Shown here one piece after another: positions 56,554 to 64,000 of a stretch of DNA of 64,000 bases. The DNA is from Bradyrhizobium sp. CCBAU 53340. Lineage in GTDB: Bacteria > Pseudomonadota > Alphaproteobacteria > Rhizobiales > Xanthobacteraceae. The first letter of the stretch is position 1. Every line of letters begins with the position of its first letter. Location: assembly GCF_015291645.1 (NCBI RefSeq), contig NZ_CP030055.1, positions 372,001 through 436,000 on the forward strand. Reading direction: 5' to 3'. The position numbers were made by a program, and so were the translations under genes. Under the pieces are notes generated by a model. That model searched no databases, was not told where the DNA came from, and was given only the letters and a program-made list of their open reading frames with translations.

Positions 56554-56640
56554 GGTCGAATTCCCGTTGGTTGTCCGGTCCGGCACAGGGGTTGCCATGC
56601 CGCCGGTTCGTCAAATTCTATCTCGGATACCGATGTCTGC
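56554..56640 (-). promoter_or_regulatory. candidate ybhL-type structured leader
   Basis: The mRNA upstream of the start can form a hairpin at 56580-56606: CCGGC-GG-CATGG-CAAC-CCCTG-T-GCCGG, with one inner mismatch. A structured 5-prime UTR element called ybhL has been described upstream of this very gene family in Rhizobiales; I have not aligned this sequence to its consensus. The remainder of the gap to 56836 holds no gene; an A/T-rich patch near 56640-56700 probably contains the promoter. Confidence 0.4.
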
Positions 56641-56836
56641 CGACATTAATTTTGGCTAACAATCGGGGCTCCGAACCCATCCGATATGTGGGAAACTAAC
56701 ACATTCGCTGCAACCGTCCACGCGCGGCCGAATGTCGCCCTCCACGCGTGTTCCTGACGAGAACCTGACAGGCAGACGTGGTTAATTCGCGGGAATCGCG
56801 CGATTTCGGTCCCGCGCTGTCATCCGCTACCTTTTG

Positions 56837-59407
56837 TCACAAATTCCGCAACACCGTGGCGGGCTTTTTGTTCAACGCCAGCAGCGTGCCGGCGAGCCCG
56901 AGCCCGACGGTGACGACCAGGGCGGCTGCCACCACGCCGGCCGCGCTTGCAGCCTGCCAGACGAAGGTCAGCGTCATCAGCCGCGTCACGATCATCCAGG
57001 CCGCGATGCTGCCGGCGATCACGCCGAACACCGCGGTGGCGAGCCCGATCAGCAGATATTCGAGCGCATAGGCGCCGAGCAGCCGCAGCCGCGTCGCGCC
57101 CAGCGTCTTCAGGATCACCGCATCATAGACGCGGTGGCGATGGCCGGCGGCGAGGGCGCCGCCCAGCACCAGGATCGCGGAGATCAGGGTCACGGCGCTG
57201 GCGCCGCGGATCGCGAGCGTGAGATTGGTCACGACCGAGCCGACCGTCTCCATCACCTCGCGCACGCGCACGCTCGTCACCATCGGATAGGCATCCGCCA
57301 CCTGCTTGATGATCTTGCCGTCGCTAGCAGCATCGCCGCCGGCCTCCGTCAGCGTCGCGATGTGGGTGTGCGGCGCGCCCTTGAAGGCGTTGGGCGAGAA
57401 CACCAGCACGAAATTGATGCCGAGCCCCTGCCAGTCGATGGTGCGTAGATTGCCGATTCTGGCCGGGATGTCGCGGCCGAGCACGTTGACCACGATCTCG
57501 TCGCCGAGCTTGAGGGAGAGGCCGTCGGCGATCTTCTTCTCCATCGAGACCAGCGGCGGGCCGGAATAGTCGGCGCCCCACCATTCGCCCTCGACCACCT
57601 TGGAACCCTTCGGCAGCTCGCCGGTATAGGTCAGGCCGCGATCGCTCTGCAGCACCCATTCGGAATCGGTTGTGGGCTTGAGGTCCTCGGCGCGCACCCC
57701 GCGCGCGGCGACGATGCGCCCGCGCAGCATCGGCACGTCCTCGACCTTCGCGCCCGGGGCGATCTGGCGGAGATAATCGTCGAAGGGAGCGGCCTGCGTG
57801 CTCGGAATGTCGATGAAGTAGAACGACGGCGCGCGGTCGGGCAGCGCGGCAAGAAACTGCCGGCGCAGATTGCCGTCGATCTGGGTGATGGTGACGAGCA
57901 CGGCGAGGCCCAGCCCCAGCGACAGCACGACCGACGGCGTCAGCGCGCCGGGCCGGTGGATGTTGGCGATCGCCAGCCGCAGCATGGTGAAGCGCGTGCG
58001 CGGCAGTCTTCGCGCGATGGCCATCAGCAGGCCGGCAACGCCGCGCAGCACCGCGAACACGACCACCGAGGAGACCACGAACACCGCGGCGATGCGCTTG
58101 TCGAAGGATAGGCCGATCACGACCGCAACCAGCAGCGCGACGACGACACCCATGAAGACGAGATAGCCCAGGCGCGGCCGGTGCCATTCCGCCGCGATGG
58201 TGTCGCGAAACAGTGCCGCAACCGGCACGTCGTGCACCCGGCCGAGCGGCCACAGGCCGAAGGCGAGCGCGGTCAGGAGACCGTAGACGAGGGACAGCGC
58301 CAGCTCGCCCTCATGCACCGCCGGCACCACCGGCAGCGGCAACAGCTTGCCGAACAGGCCGACGATGGCGAACGGCATCGCCGCGCCAAGCGCAAGGCCA
58401 ATCACCGAGCCGATCGAGGCCAGCAAAACGACCTGCGCAAGATAGATGCCGAAAACATCGCGCCCGGTGGCACCGACGGCCTTGAAGGCCGCGATCACCT
58501 CGAGCCGGCGGTCGATATGGCTCTTCACGGCATTGGCGACGCCGACGCCGCCGACCAGGAGTGCGGCGAGGCCGACCAGGGTCAGGAATTGGGTGAAGCG
58601 GCTGATGTTGCGCTCGAGTTGCGGCGAGGCATTGGAGCGGCTGCGCACCTCCCAGCCGGCCTCTGGCGCGGCGTTGCGCGCATCCGCGATGAAAGCCTCG
58701 GTGGCGCGCTCGCTGTTTGCTGTCTCCGGCAGCTTCACGCGATACACCCAGCGCACCAGGCTGCCGGGCTGGACCAGCCCGGTGGCGCGCAAGGCCGCCT
58801 CGCTGATCAGGAAGCGCGGGCCGAAGCCGATGCCGCCGGCGAGCTTGTCGGGCTCGGCCTCGACGCTCGAGCGGATCTGGAAGGTCGCCGAGCCGATGGT
58901 GACGCGGTCGCCAACCTTCAACGACAGCCGCGCCAGCAGCGCCGGGTCGGCAGCCGCGCCGAACGCGCCGTCCTTCTCCGCGAGCAGATCGCTCAGCGGC
59001 AGCTGTGGTGCCAGCGTCAACTGTCCCAGCATCGGATAGGTGTCGTCGACCGCCTTCATCTCGACCAGCGCCAGCTTGCCCTCGGCCGAGCGCGCCATGC
59101 CGCGCAGCGTCGCTGCGGTCGAGACCCTGCCGCGCGAGCGCAGGAAGGCGACCTCTTCGGGTTTTGCCTCGCGCTGGAACAGCACGAAGGACACGTCGCC
59201 ACCGAGCAGCGTGCGGCCCTCGCGTGCAAGACCATCGGAGAGGCTCGCCGACACCGAGCCGACGCCGGCGATTGCCATGACGCCCAGCGCGATGCAGGCG
59301 ATGAAGACGTAGAAGCCGCGCAGGCCCCCGCGCAATTCGCGCAAGGCATAGCGCAGCGACAGCGCGACGCCGTTCGGCTTTGCAAACGGTTCGACGGCGA
59401 TGCTCAT
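56837..59407 (-). CDS. ABC transporter permease, FtsX/YbbP family (856 aa)
   Basis: An 856-residue permease with about ten helices: one near residue 30, clusters near 270-440 and 485-510, and three at the C-terminus (about 735-850), with two large periplasmic regions between them. The MacB/FtsX-type ECD is seen in GLARRTLLGGDVSFVLFQREAKPEEVAFLR. The layout matches YbbP, partner of the YbbA ATPase. Overlaps the ATPase gene by 4 bp, so it is translated with it. Together with the esterase on the other side it gives the tesA-ybbA-ybbP group known in many proteobacteria. Confidence 0.9.
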   Translation of the reverse strand: MSIAVEPFAKPNGVALSLRYALRELRGGLRGFYVFIACIALGVMAIAGVGSVSASLSDGLAREGRTLLGGDVSFVLFQREAKPEEVAFLRSRGRVSTAATLRGMARSAEGKLALVEMKAVDDTYPMLGQLTLAPQLPLSDLLAEKDGAFGAAADPALLARLSLKVGDRVTIGSATFQIRSSVEAEPDKLAGGIGFGPRFLISEAALRATGLVQPGSLVRWVYRVKLPETANSERATEAFIADARNAAPEAGWEVRSRSNASPQLERNISRFTQFLTLVGLAALLVGGVGVANAVKSHIDRRLEVIAAFKAVGATGRDVFGIYLAQVVLLASIGSVIGLALGAAMPFAIVGLFGKLLPLPVVPAVHEGELALSLVYGLLTALAFGLWPLGRVHDVPVAALFRDTIAAEWHRPRLGYLVFMGVVVALLVAVVIGLSFDKRIAAVFVVSSVVVFAVLRGVAGLLMAIARRLPRTRFTMLRLAIANIHRPGALTPSVVLSLGLGLAVLVTITQIDGNLRRQFLAALPDRAPSFYFIDIPSTQAAPFDDYLRQIAPGAKVEDVPMLRGRIVAARGVRAEDLKPTTDSEWVLQSDRGLTYTGELPKGSKVVEGEWWGADYSGPPLVSMEKKIADGLSLKLGDEIVVNVLGRDIPARIGNLRTIDWQGLGINFVLVFSPNAFKGAPHTHIATLTEAGGDAASDGKIIKQVADAYPMVTSVRVREVMETVGSVVTNLTLAIRGASAVTLISAILVLGGALAAGHRHRVYDAVILKTLGATRLRLLGAYALEYLLIGLATAVFGVIAGSIAAWMIVTRLMTLTFVWQAASAAGVVAAALVVTVGLGLAGTLLALNKKPATVLRNL

Positions 59408-60126
59408 GCGTTGGTTGTCTGCGTGTCGATGCGGCCGGAGCGCAGCCGGATCACGCGATCGCAGCGATGCGCGAGCGAGGAATCGTGCGTCACCAGCACC
59501 AAGGTCATGCCGCGCTCGGCATGCTTGGTGAACAGCAGGTCGATAATCTGCTTGCCCGTCGCCTCGTCGAGATTGCCGGTCGGTTCATCCGCGACGAGGA
59601 TAGCGGGATCGGGCGCCAGCGCGCGCGCGAGCGCGACGCGCTGCTGCTCGCCGCCGGAGAGCTGCGTCGGATAATGATGCAGGCGATCGCCGAGCCCGAC
59701 CGATTGCAGTTCTTCGGCTGCGCGCTTGCTGGCATCAGGGTTGCCGGCGAGCTCGAGCGGCACCGCGACATTCTCCAGTGCCGTCATGGTCGGAATCAGA
59801 TGGAAGGATTGGAAGACGATGCCGACCTGGCGGCCGCGGAAGCGGGCCAGCGCGTCCTCGTCGAGGGCATTGAAAGGCGTGCCCGACACCACCACCTCTC
59901 CGCTATCAGGACGCTCCAGCCCCGCCATCACCATCAGCAGCGTGGATTTGCCCGAGCCTGACGGGCCGATCAGGCCGATCGTCTCGCCCGAGCTGACGCG
60001 CAAGCTGATATCCTTGAGGATGTGAACGCGTGCCGCCCCTGACCCCAATGACAGATTGACGTTGGAGATGGCGATGGTGTCCGGCGTCGTGCCGGCGAGC
60101 GAAGAGGTTTCGATGCGACTGTCCAT
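59404..60126 (-). CDS. ABC transporter ATP-binding protein (YbbA/LolD type)
   Basis: A 240-residue ATPase: [33 protein letters not shown] (Walker A near 50), [40 protein letters not shown] (signature near 150, Walker B near 172). The [31 protein letters not shown] pattern is that of MacB/LolD/YbbA ATPases serving FtsX-like permeases. Begins at ATG 60126. The divergent esterase gene starts at or very near the same place. Confidence 0.93.
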   Translation of the reverse strand: MDSRIETSSLAGTTPDTIAISNVNLSLGSGAARVHILKDISLRVSSGETIGLIGPSGSGKSTLLMVMAGLERPDSGEVVVSGTPFNALDEDALARFRGRQVGIVFQSFHLIPTMTALENVAVPLELAGNPDASKRAAEELQSVGLGDRLHHYPTQLSGGEQQRVALARALAPDPAILVADEPTGNLDEATGKQIIDLLFTKHAERGMTLVLVTHDSSLAHRCDRVIRLRSGRIDTQTTNA

Positions 60127-60817
60127 GGTCCGGTCATATGGCAACTCCGCACGCGCGGTCGAGAGGCGTTACGGATTGTTCATGCACATAGCCGTGTTGA
60201 TGCTCGCTTTGATGACGCTCGCGCGTCCGGCCTGGGCGGACGCGGCAAGACCGATCAAGCTTGTCGTCCTCGGTGATTCCTTGAGTGCCGGCCTTGGCCT
60301 GCCGGCCCAGGATGCGTTTCCCGCAAAGCTTCAAAAAGCCTTGCAGGCCAAAGGCATAGAGGTTGAGATGACCAATGCTGGGGTGTCGGGCGACACCTCC
60401 TCCGGCGGCCGCGACCGGCTCGACTGGTCAGTGCCCGAGGGAACCGAGGGCGTCATCGTCGAGCTCGGTGCCAACGATGCGATGCGCGGCATCGACCCCG
60501 ACTTGACGCGGGCGGCGTTGACCGACATCGTTCAGCGTCTGAAGGCGCGCAAGATCGCCGTGGTGCTGTGTGGCATGCTGGCGCCGCCGAATTTCGGCGC
60601 GGACTATGGCGCGCGCTTCAATTCGATTTATCCGGAACTGGCGAAACAGTTCGACGTCCCGCTCTATCCGTTCTTTCTCGACGGCGTTGCAGCCGACGCG
60701 AAGCTCAACCAGGCCGACGGCATTCATCCGACCGCTGAAGGCGTGGACATCGTCGTCGACAAGATGCTGCCCACGGTGGAGGCATTCGTGCGCACGATCG
60801 GCGAGCAACGCCGTTGA
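60113..60817 (+). CDS. SGNH/GDSL arylesterase (TesA-type), exported
   Basis: A GDSL hydrolase: catalytic Ser in VVLGDSLSAGLGLP, Gly in NAGVSGDTSSGGRDRLDW, Asn in VELGANDAMRG and the Asp-His pair in ADGIHPTAEG. It is like the periplasmic TesA/arylesterase that E. coli encodes next to ybbA. Three starts are possible: 60113 (AGAGG five bases upstream), 60125, and 60182. The two longer ones supply arginines ahead of the hydrophobic segment VLMLALMTLARPAWA, so 60113 is used; it would overlap the divergent ATPase start by 14 bp. Length about 234 aa. Confidence 0.85.
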   Translation: MRLSMVRSYGNSARAVERRYGLFMHIAVLMLALMTLARPAWADAARPIKLVVLGDSLSAGLGLPAQDAFPAKLQKALQAKGIEVEMTNAGVSGDTSSGGRDRLDWSVPEGTEGVIVELGANDAMRGIDPDLTRAALTDIVQRLKARKIAVVLCGMLAPPNFGADYGARFNSIYPELAKQFDVPLYPFFLDGVAADAKLNQADGIHPTAEGVDIVVDKMLPTVEAFVRTIGEQRR

Positions 60818-60993
60818 ACAGCAGGCAATGCTAACCCTAACACCCAGGGTTTTCCCGGTGTAGCCTCGGCAACACTTCGCAGAGTCACACAACTGCGATA
60901 GGAATCAGGGTACCGGTGATTCGTCGCCGGCTCTAATTTGGATAGGGTCCTTGCTTCGCACGGACTGTACCCAAGCATCGGGAGTGCGAAACG

Positions 60994-61530
60994 ATGCCGC
61001 GTCTGTTCACTGGTCTGGAAATTCCGGCCGAGATCGGCCAGTCGCTTTCCAACTTGAGGGGCGGCCTTCCCGGCGCCCGGTGGATCGATCCCGAAAATTA
61101 TCACGTCACCTTGCGCTTCATCGGCGACATCGATGGCGTCTCCGCCAACGAGATCGCATCGATGCTGTTTCGCGTCGACCGCAAGCCGTTCGAAGTGAAG
61201 GTGCAGGGGCTGACGAGTTTTGGCGGCCGCAAACCGAGGGCCGTCGTTGCGACGATTGCGCCGAGCAAGCCGCTGATGGAATTGCAGGCCGAGCTCGAGC
61301 GCATGATGCAGCGGATCGGCCTCGATCCGGAGGGACGCAAGTACATCCCGCACGTCACGCTGGCCCGGCTGCACGACGCCTCCGACCGCGACGTCGCCGA
61401 CTATCTCTCGATCCGCGGCTACTTCCCGAGCAAGGCGTTCATGGCCGAGCGCTTCGTGCTGTTCTCCTCGCGCGCATCGACCGGCGGCGGACCGTATGTC
61501 GTCGAGGACGCCTACGAGCTGTGTGAATAG
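60994..61530 (+). CDS. thpR: RNA 2',3'-cyclic phosphodiesterase
   Basis: ThpR (178 aa), a 2H phosphoesterase: the two HxTL motifs are YHVTLRFIGD near residue 35 and PHVTLARL near 119. The N-terminus MPRLFTGLEIPAEI is typical. Active on 2',3'-cyclic phosphate ends in vitro; physiological role unclear. Single gene. Confidence 0.93.
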   Translation: MPRLFTGLEIPAEIGQSLSNLRGGLPGARWIDPENYHVTLRFIGDIDGVSANEIASMLFRVDRKPFEVKVQGLTSFGGRKPRAVVATIAPSKPLMELQAELERMMQRIGLDPEGRKYIPHVTLARLHDASDRDVADYLSIRGYFPSKAFMAERFVLFSSRASTGGGPYVVEDAYELCE

Positions 61531-61700
61531 CTCTCGTGCCCCGGACGCTGCGCAGCGGCATAAGCGCGTTTACGCGCGTCTTCGACGCACTATGGCGGTG
61601 CGCTGCAGAGCCGGGGCCCATCTCTCAGCGATCGATGTACGAAACAGGGGTCCCGGTTCTGCGCAGCAGCGTTTCACGCTGCAGCGCGCCCGGGACACGG
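61531..61700. repeat. dispersed inverted repeat, family F copy 2
   Basis: CTCTCGTGCCCCGGACGCTGC on the left, GCAGCGCGCCCGGGACACGG on the right, with inner CAGAGCCGGGGCCCATCTC and GGGGTCCCGGTTCTGCG. Longer than copy 1. Begins right after the thpR stop. Confidence 0.8.
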
Positions 61701-61765
61701 AACGCATAGCGCCCCGCACCAATTGACGGCTTGCAATTTCCGCCGGTCTCTGGCGGTAAAGGGCG

Positions 61766-62950
61766 ATGCTCTCCACTCCGAATTCCTCCTTCAGCGAAGC
61801 GTATCAGGCCGAGATCGCCTCCGGCGCGATCGAGGCCGATGCCGCGCAGGCCGAAGTCGCCGAAGCCTATACGGCGCTGGACCTGCGGCTCGCGAACTAC
61901 AGCCCCAAGCGCAAGCAGGGGCTGCTTGCCCGCCTGTTCAGCAACGACAAGGACGAGGCGCCGCGCGGGCTCTACATCCACGGCGAGGTCGGCCGCGGCA
62001 AGACCATGCTGATGGACCTGTTCTTCCAGCACTCGGATGTCGAGCACAAGCGTCGCGCGCATTTCCACGAATTCATGGCCGACGTGCACGAGCGCATCTA
62101 CGATTATCGCCAGAGCATCGCGCGCGGCCAGATTCCGGACGGCGACGTCATCGCGCTGACCGCGCATGCGATCTTCGAGGAGAGCTGGCTGCTCTGCTTC
62201 GACGAATTCCACGTCACCGACATCGCGGACGCGATGATCCTCGGACGTCTGTTCGCAAAATTGTTCGAGCTCGGCACCGTCGTGGTCGCGACCTCCAACG
62301 TCGCGCCCGACGATCTCTACAAGGGCGGCCTGAATCGCGCGCTGTTCCTGCCGTTCATCAAGCAGATCACCGACCACATGGACGTGACGCGGCTGGACGC
62401 GCGCACCGACTTCCGGCTGGAGAAGCTTCAGGGCGTGCCGATGTGGCTGACGCCGGCGGATGGCGATGCGCAGGCCGCACTCGATCGCGCCTGGGCGAAG
62501 ATGACCGGCAACGCCAAATGCAAGTCGCGCGACATAAAGATCAAGGGCCGCATCTTGCACGTGCCGTGCTCGGCCCATGGTGTCGCGCGCTTTAGCTTCG
62601 CCGATCTCTGCGAGAAGCCACTGGGTGCATCCGACTACCTCAGGCTGGCGCACGACTATCACACCATCCTGGTCGACCATATTCCAGTAATGGACTTCTC
62701 CCAGCGCAACGCCGCCAAGCGCTTCATCACGCTGATCGACACGCTCTATGACAATGCCGTGAAGCTGATGGCCTCGGCCGATGCCAATCCGATCTCGCTC
62801 TACCTCGCCGCCGAAGGCACCGAGGCGATGGAGTTCAAGCGGACCGCCTCGCGCCTGATCGAGATGAGCTCGGAATCCTATTTGGCGCTGCCTCACGGCC
62901 GCAAGGATTCCACTGCCAGCGGCTCCACCAAGGGTCTGGTGGAGACTTAA
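61766..62950 (+). CDS. zapE: cell division protein ZapE (AFG1-like ATPase)
   Basis: A 394-residue AAA-type ATPase: GLYIHGEVGRGKTMLMDLFF (Walker A near 75), RRAHFHEFMADVHERIYDYRQ, LLCFDEFHVTDIADAMILGRLFAKLFELGTVVVATSNVAPDDLYKGGLNRALFLPFI (Walker B near 150), and RVDHIPVMDFSQRNAAKRFITLIDTLYD near the C-terminus. ZapE associates with the Z-ring. In alphaproteobacteria the gene commonly sits next to mdh and the suc genes, as it does here. Confidence 0.95.
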   Translation: MLSTPNSSFSEAYQAEIASGAIEADAAQAEVAEAYTALDLRLANYSPKRKQGLLARLFSNDKDEAPRGLYIHGEVGRGKTMLMDLFFQHSDVEHKRRAHFHEFMADVHERIYDYRQSIARGQIPDGDVIALTAHAIFEESWLLCFDEFHVTDIADAMILGRLFAKLFELGTVVVATSNVAPDDLYKGGLNRALFLPFIKQITDHMDVTRLDARTDFRLEKLQGVPMWLTPADGDAQAALDRAWAKMTGNAKCKSRDIKIKGRILHVPCSAHGVARFSFADLCEKPLGASDYLRLAHDYHTILVDHIPVMDFSQRNAAKRFITLIDTLYDNAVKLMASADANPISLYLAAEGTEAMEFKRTASRLIEMSSESYLALPHGRKDSTASGSTKGLVET

Positions 62951-62968
62951 GTCCTATTTGTCAGCGCT

Positions 62969-63073
62969 GTCATTCCGGGGCGCGCGGAGCGCGAGCCCGG
63001 AATCCATCGTGCCTCGGACTCTTCGCCTGATGGATTCCGGGCCTGCGCCTGTCGGCGCGTCCCGGAATGACAG
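62969..63073. repeat. dispersed inverted repeat, family C copy 2
   Basis: GTCATTCCGGGGCGCGC and GCGCGTCCCGGAATGAC arms with inner AGCCCGGAATCCATC/GATGGATTCCGGGC. Fills much of the 251-bp gap between zapE and mdh; 63074-63201 is the mdh promoter region, in which nothing specific was identified. Confidence 0.87.
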
Positions 63074-63153
63074 ACGGGGTATGCTGGTTGCTATCGCGCC
63101 AAGCCCGACAAATGGGCATCCACCGACTTGAACGGGGGAAGCGAAAGGGATAA

Positions 63154-64000
<847 letters not shown>

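Overview
The window is chromosomal DNA from an alphaproteobacterium of the order Rhizobiales, almost certainly Bradyrhizobium or a close Nitrobacteraceae relative. This rests on protein-level resemblance (SdhABCD, AcnA, LeuBCD, Ffh, the cytochrome c maturation set), high GC with GC-rich third positions, and dense intergenic inverted repeats of a kind common in Bradyrhizobium. There is no prophage, transposase, CRISPR array, rRNA or recognisable tRNA. Both ends cut through genes: an FkbM-type methyltransferase on the left and malate dehydrogenase on the right.

Layout. 1-4.8 kb: partial methyltransferase, fused ABC exporter, hybrid sensor kinase (all minus). 4.9-8.4 kb: the succinate dehydrogenase operon sdhCDAB (minus). 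8.9-12.3 kb: TSUP permease, malonyl-CoA synthetase and a divergent SDR oxidoreductase. 12.7-14.8 kb: fasciclin protein, then a cytochrome b plus Tat-exported molybdoenzyme pair. 15-22.9 kb: MFS transporter, leuB, hexapeptide transferase, two envelope proteins, asd, carbonic anhydrase, CitE-like lyase. 23-30.4 kb: Crp/Fnr regulator, DUF6455 protein, glycosyltransferase-like protein, leuD, a PPOX-family gene broken by an in-frame stop, an XRE regulator, a zincin, and small secreted proteins. 30.4-36.2 kb: leuC and the translation/secretion block ffh-rpsP-rimM-trmD-rplS. 36.6-46.8 kb: MBL hydrolase, SIMPL and GyrI-like envelope pair, dapF-mtaB, DUF2336, pseudouridine synthase, ftsY, septation protein A and a large unknown protein. 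46.8-53.9 kb: the cytochrome c maturation genes ccmABCDG (cycVWZXY), divergent acnA, and a DUF1223 protein. 54.5-64 kb: DUF2794, GNAT, Bax-inhibitor protein, the ABC pair plus arylesterase (ybbA-ybbP-tesA type), thpR, zapE, mdh.

Functional links. Three leucine genes (leuB, leuD, leuC) lie within about 15 kb but in separate units, with asd and dapF of the aspartate/DAP pathway nearby. Iron-sulfur and haem functions are prominent (SDH, aconitase, isopropylmalate isomerase, cytochrome c maturation). Sequences resembling the Irr/ICE operator lie between ccmA and acnA and in front of leuC, suggesting shared iron control.

No clearly new multi-gene system was found. The points most worth a second look are the ICE-like sites; a possible minus-strand small RNA at 54.1-54.3 kb; a ybhL-type leader before the Bax-inhibitor gene; the nonsense-split PPOX gene; and about twenty mosaic inverted repeats in eight families, two of which supply the last codons of essential-type genes (rimM, mtaB), while one separates ccmA from ccmB. 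Domain positions are estimates by eye; no database search was run.
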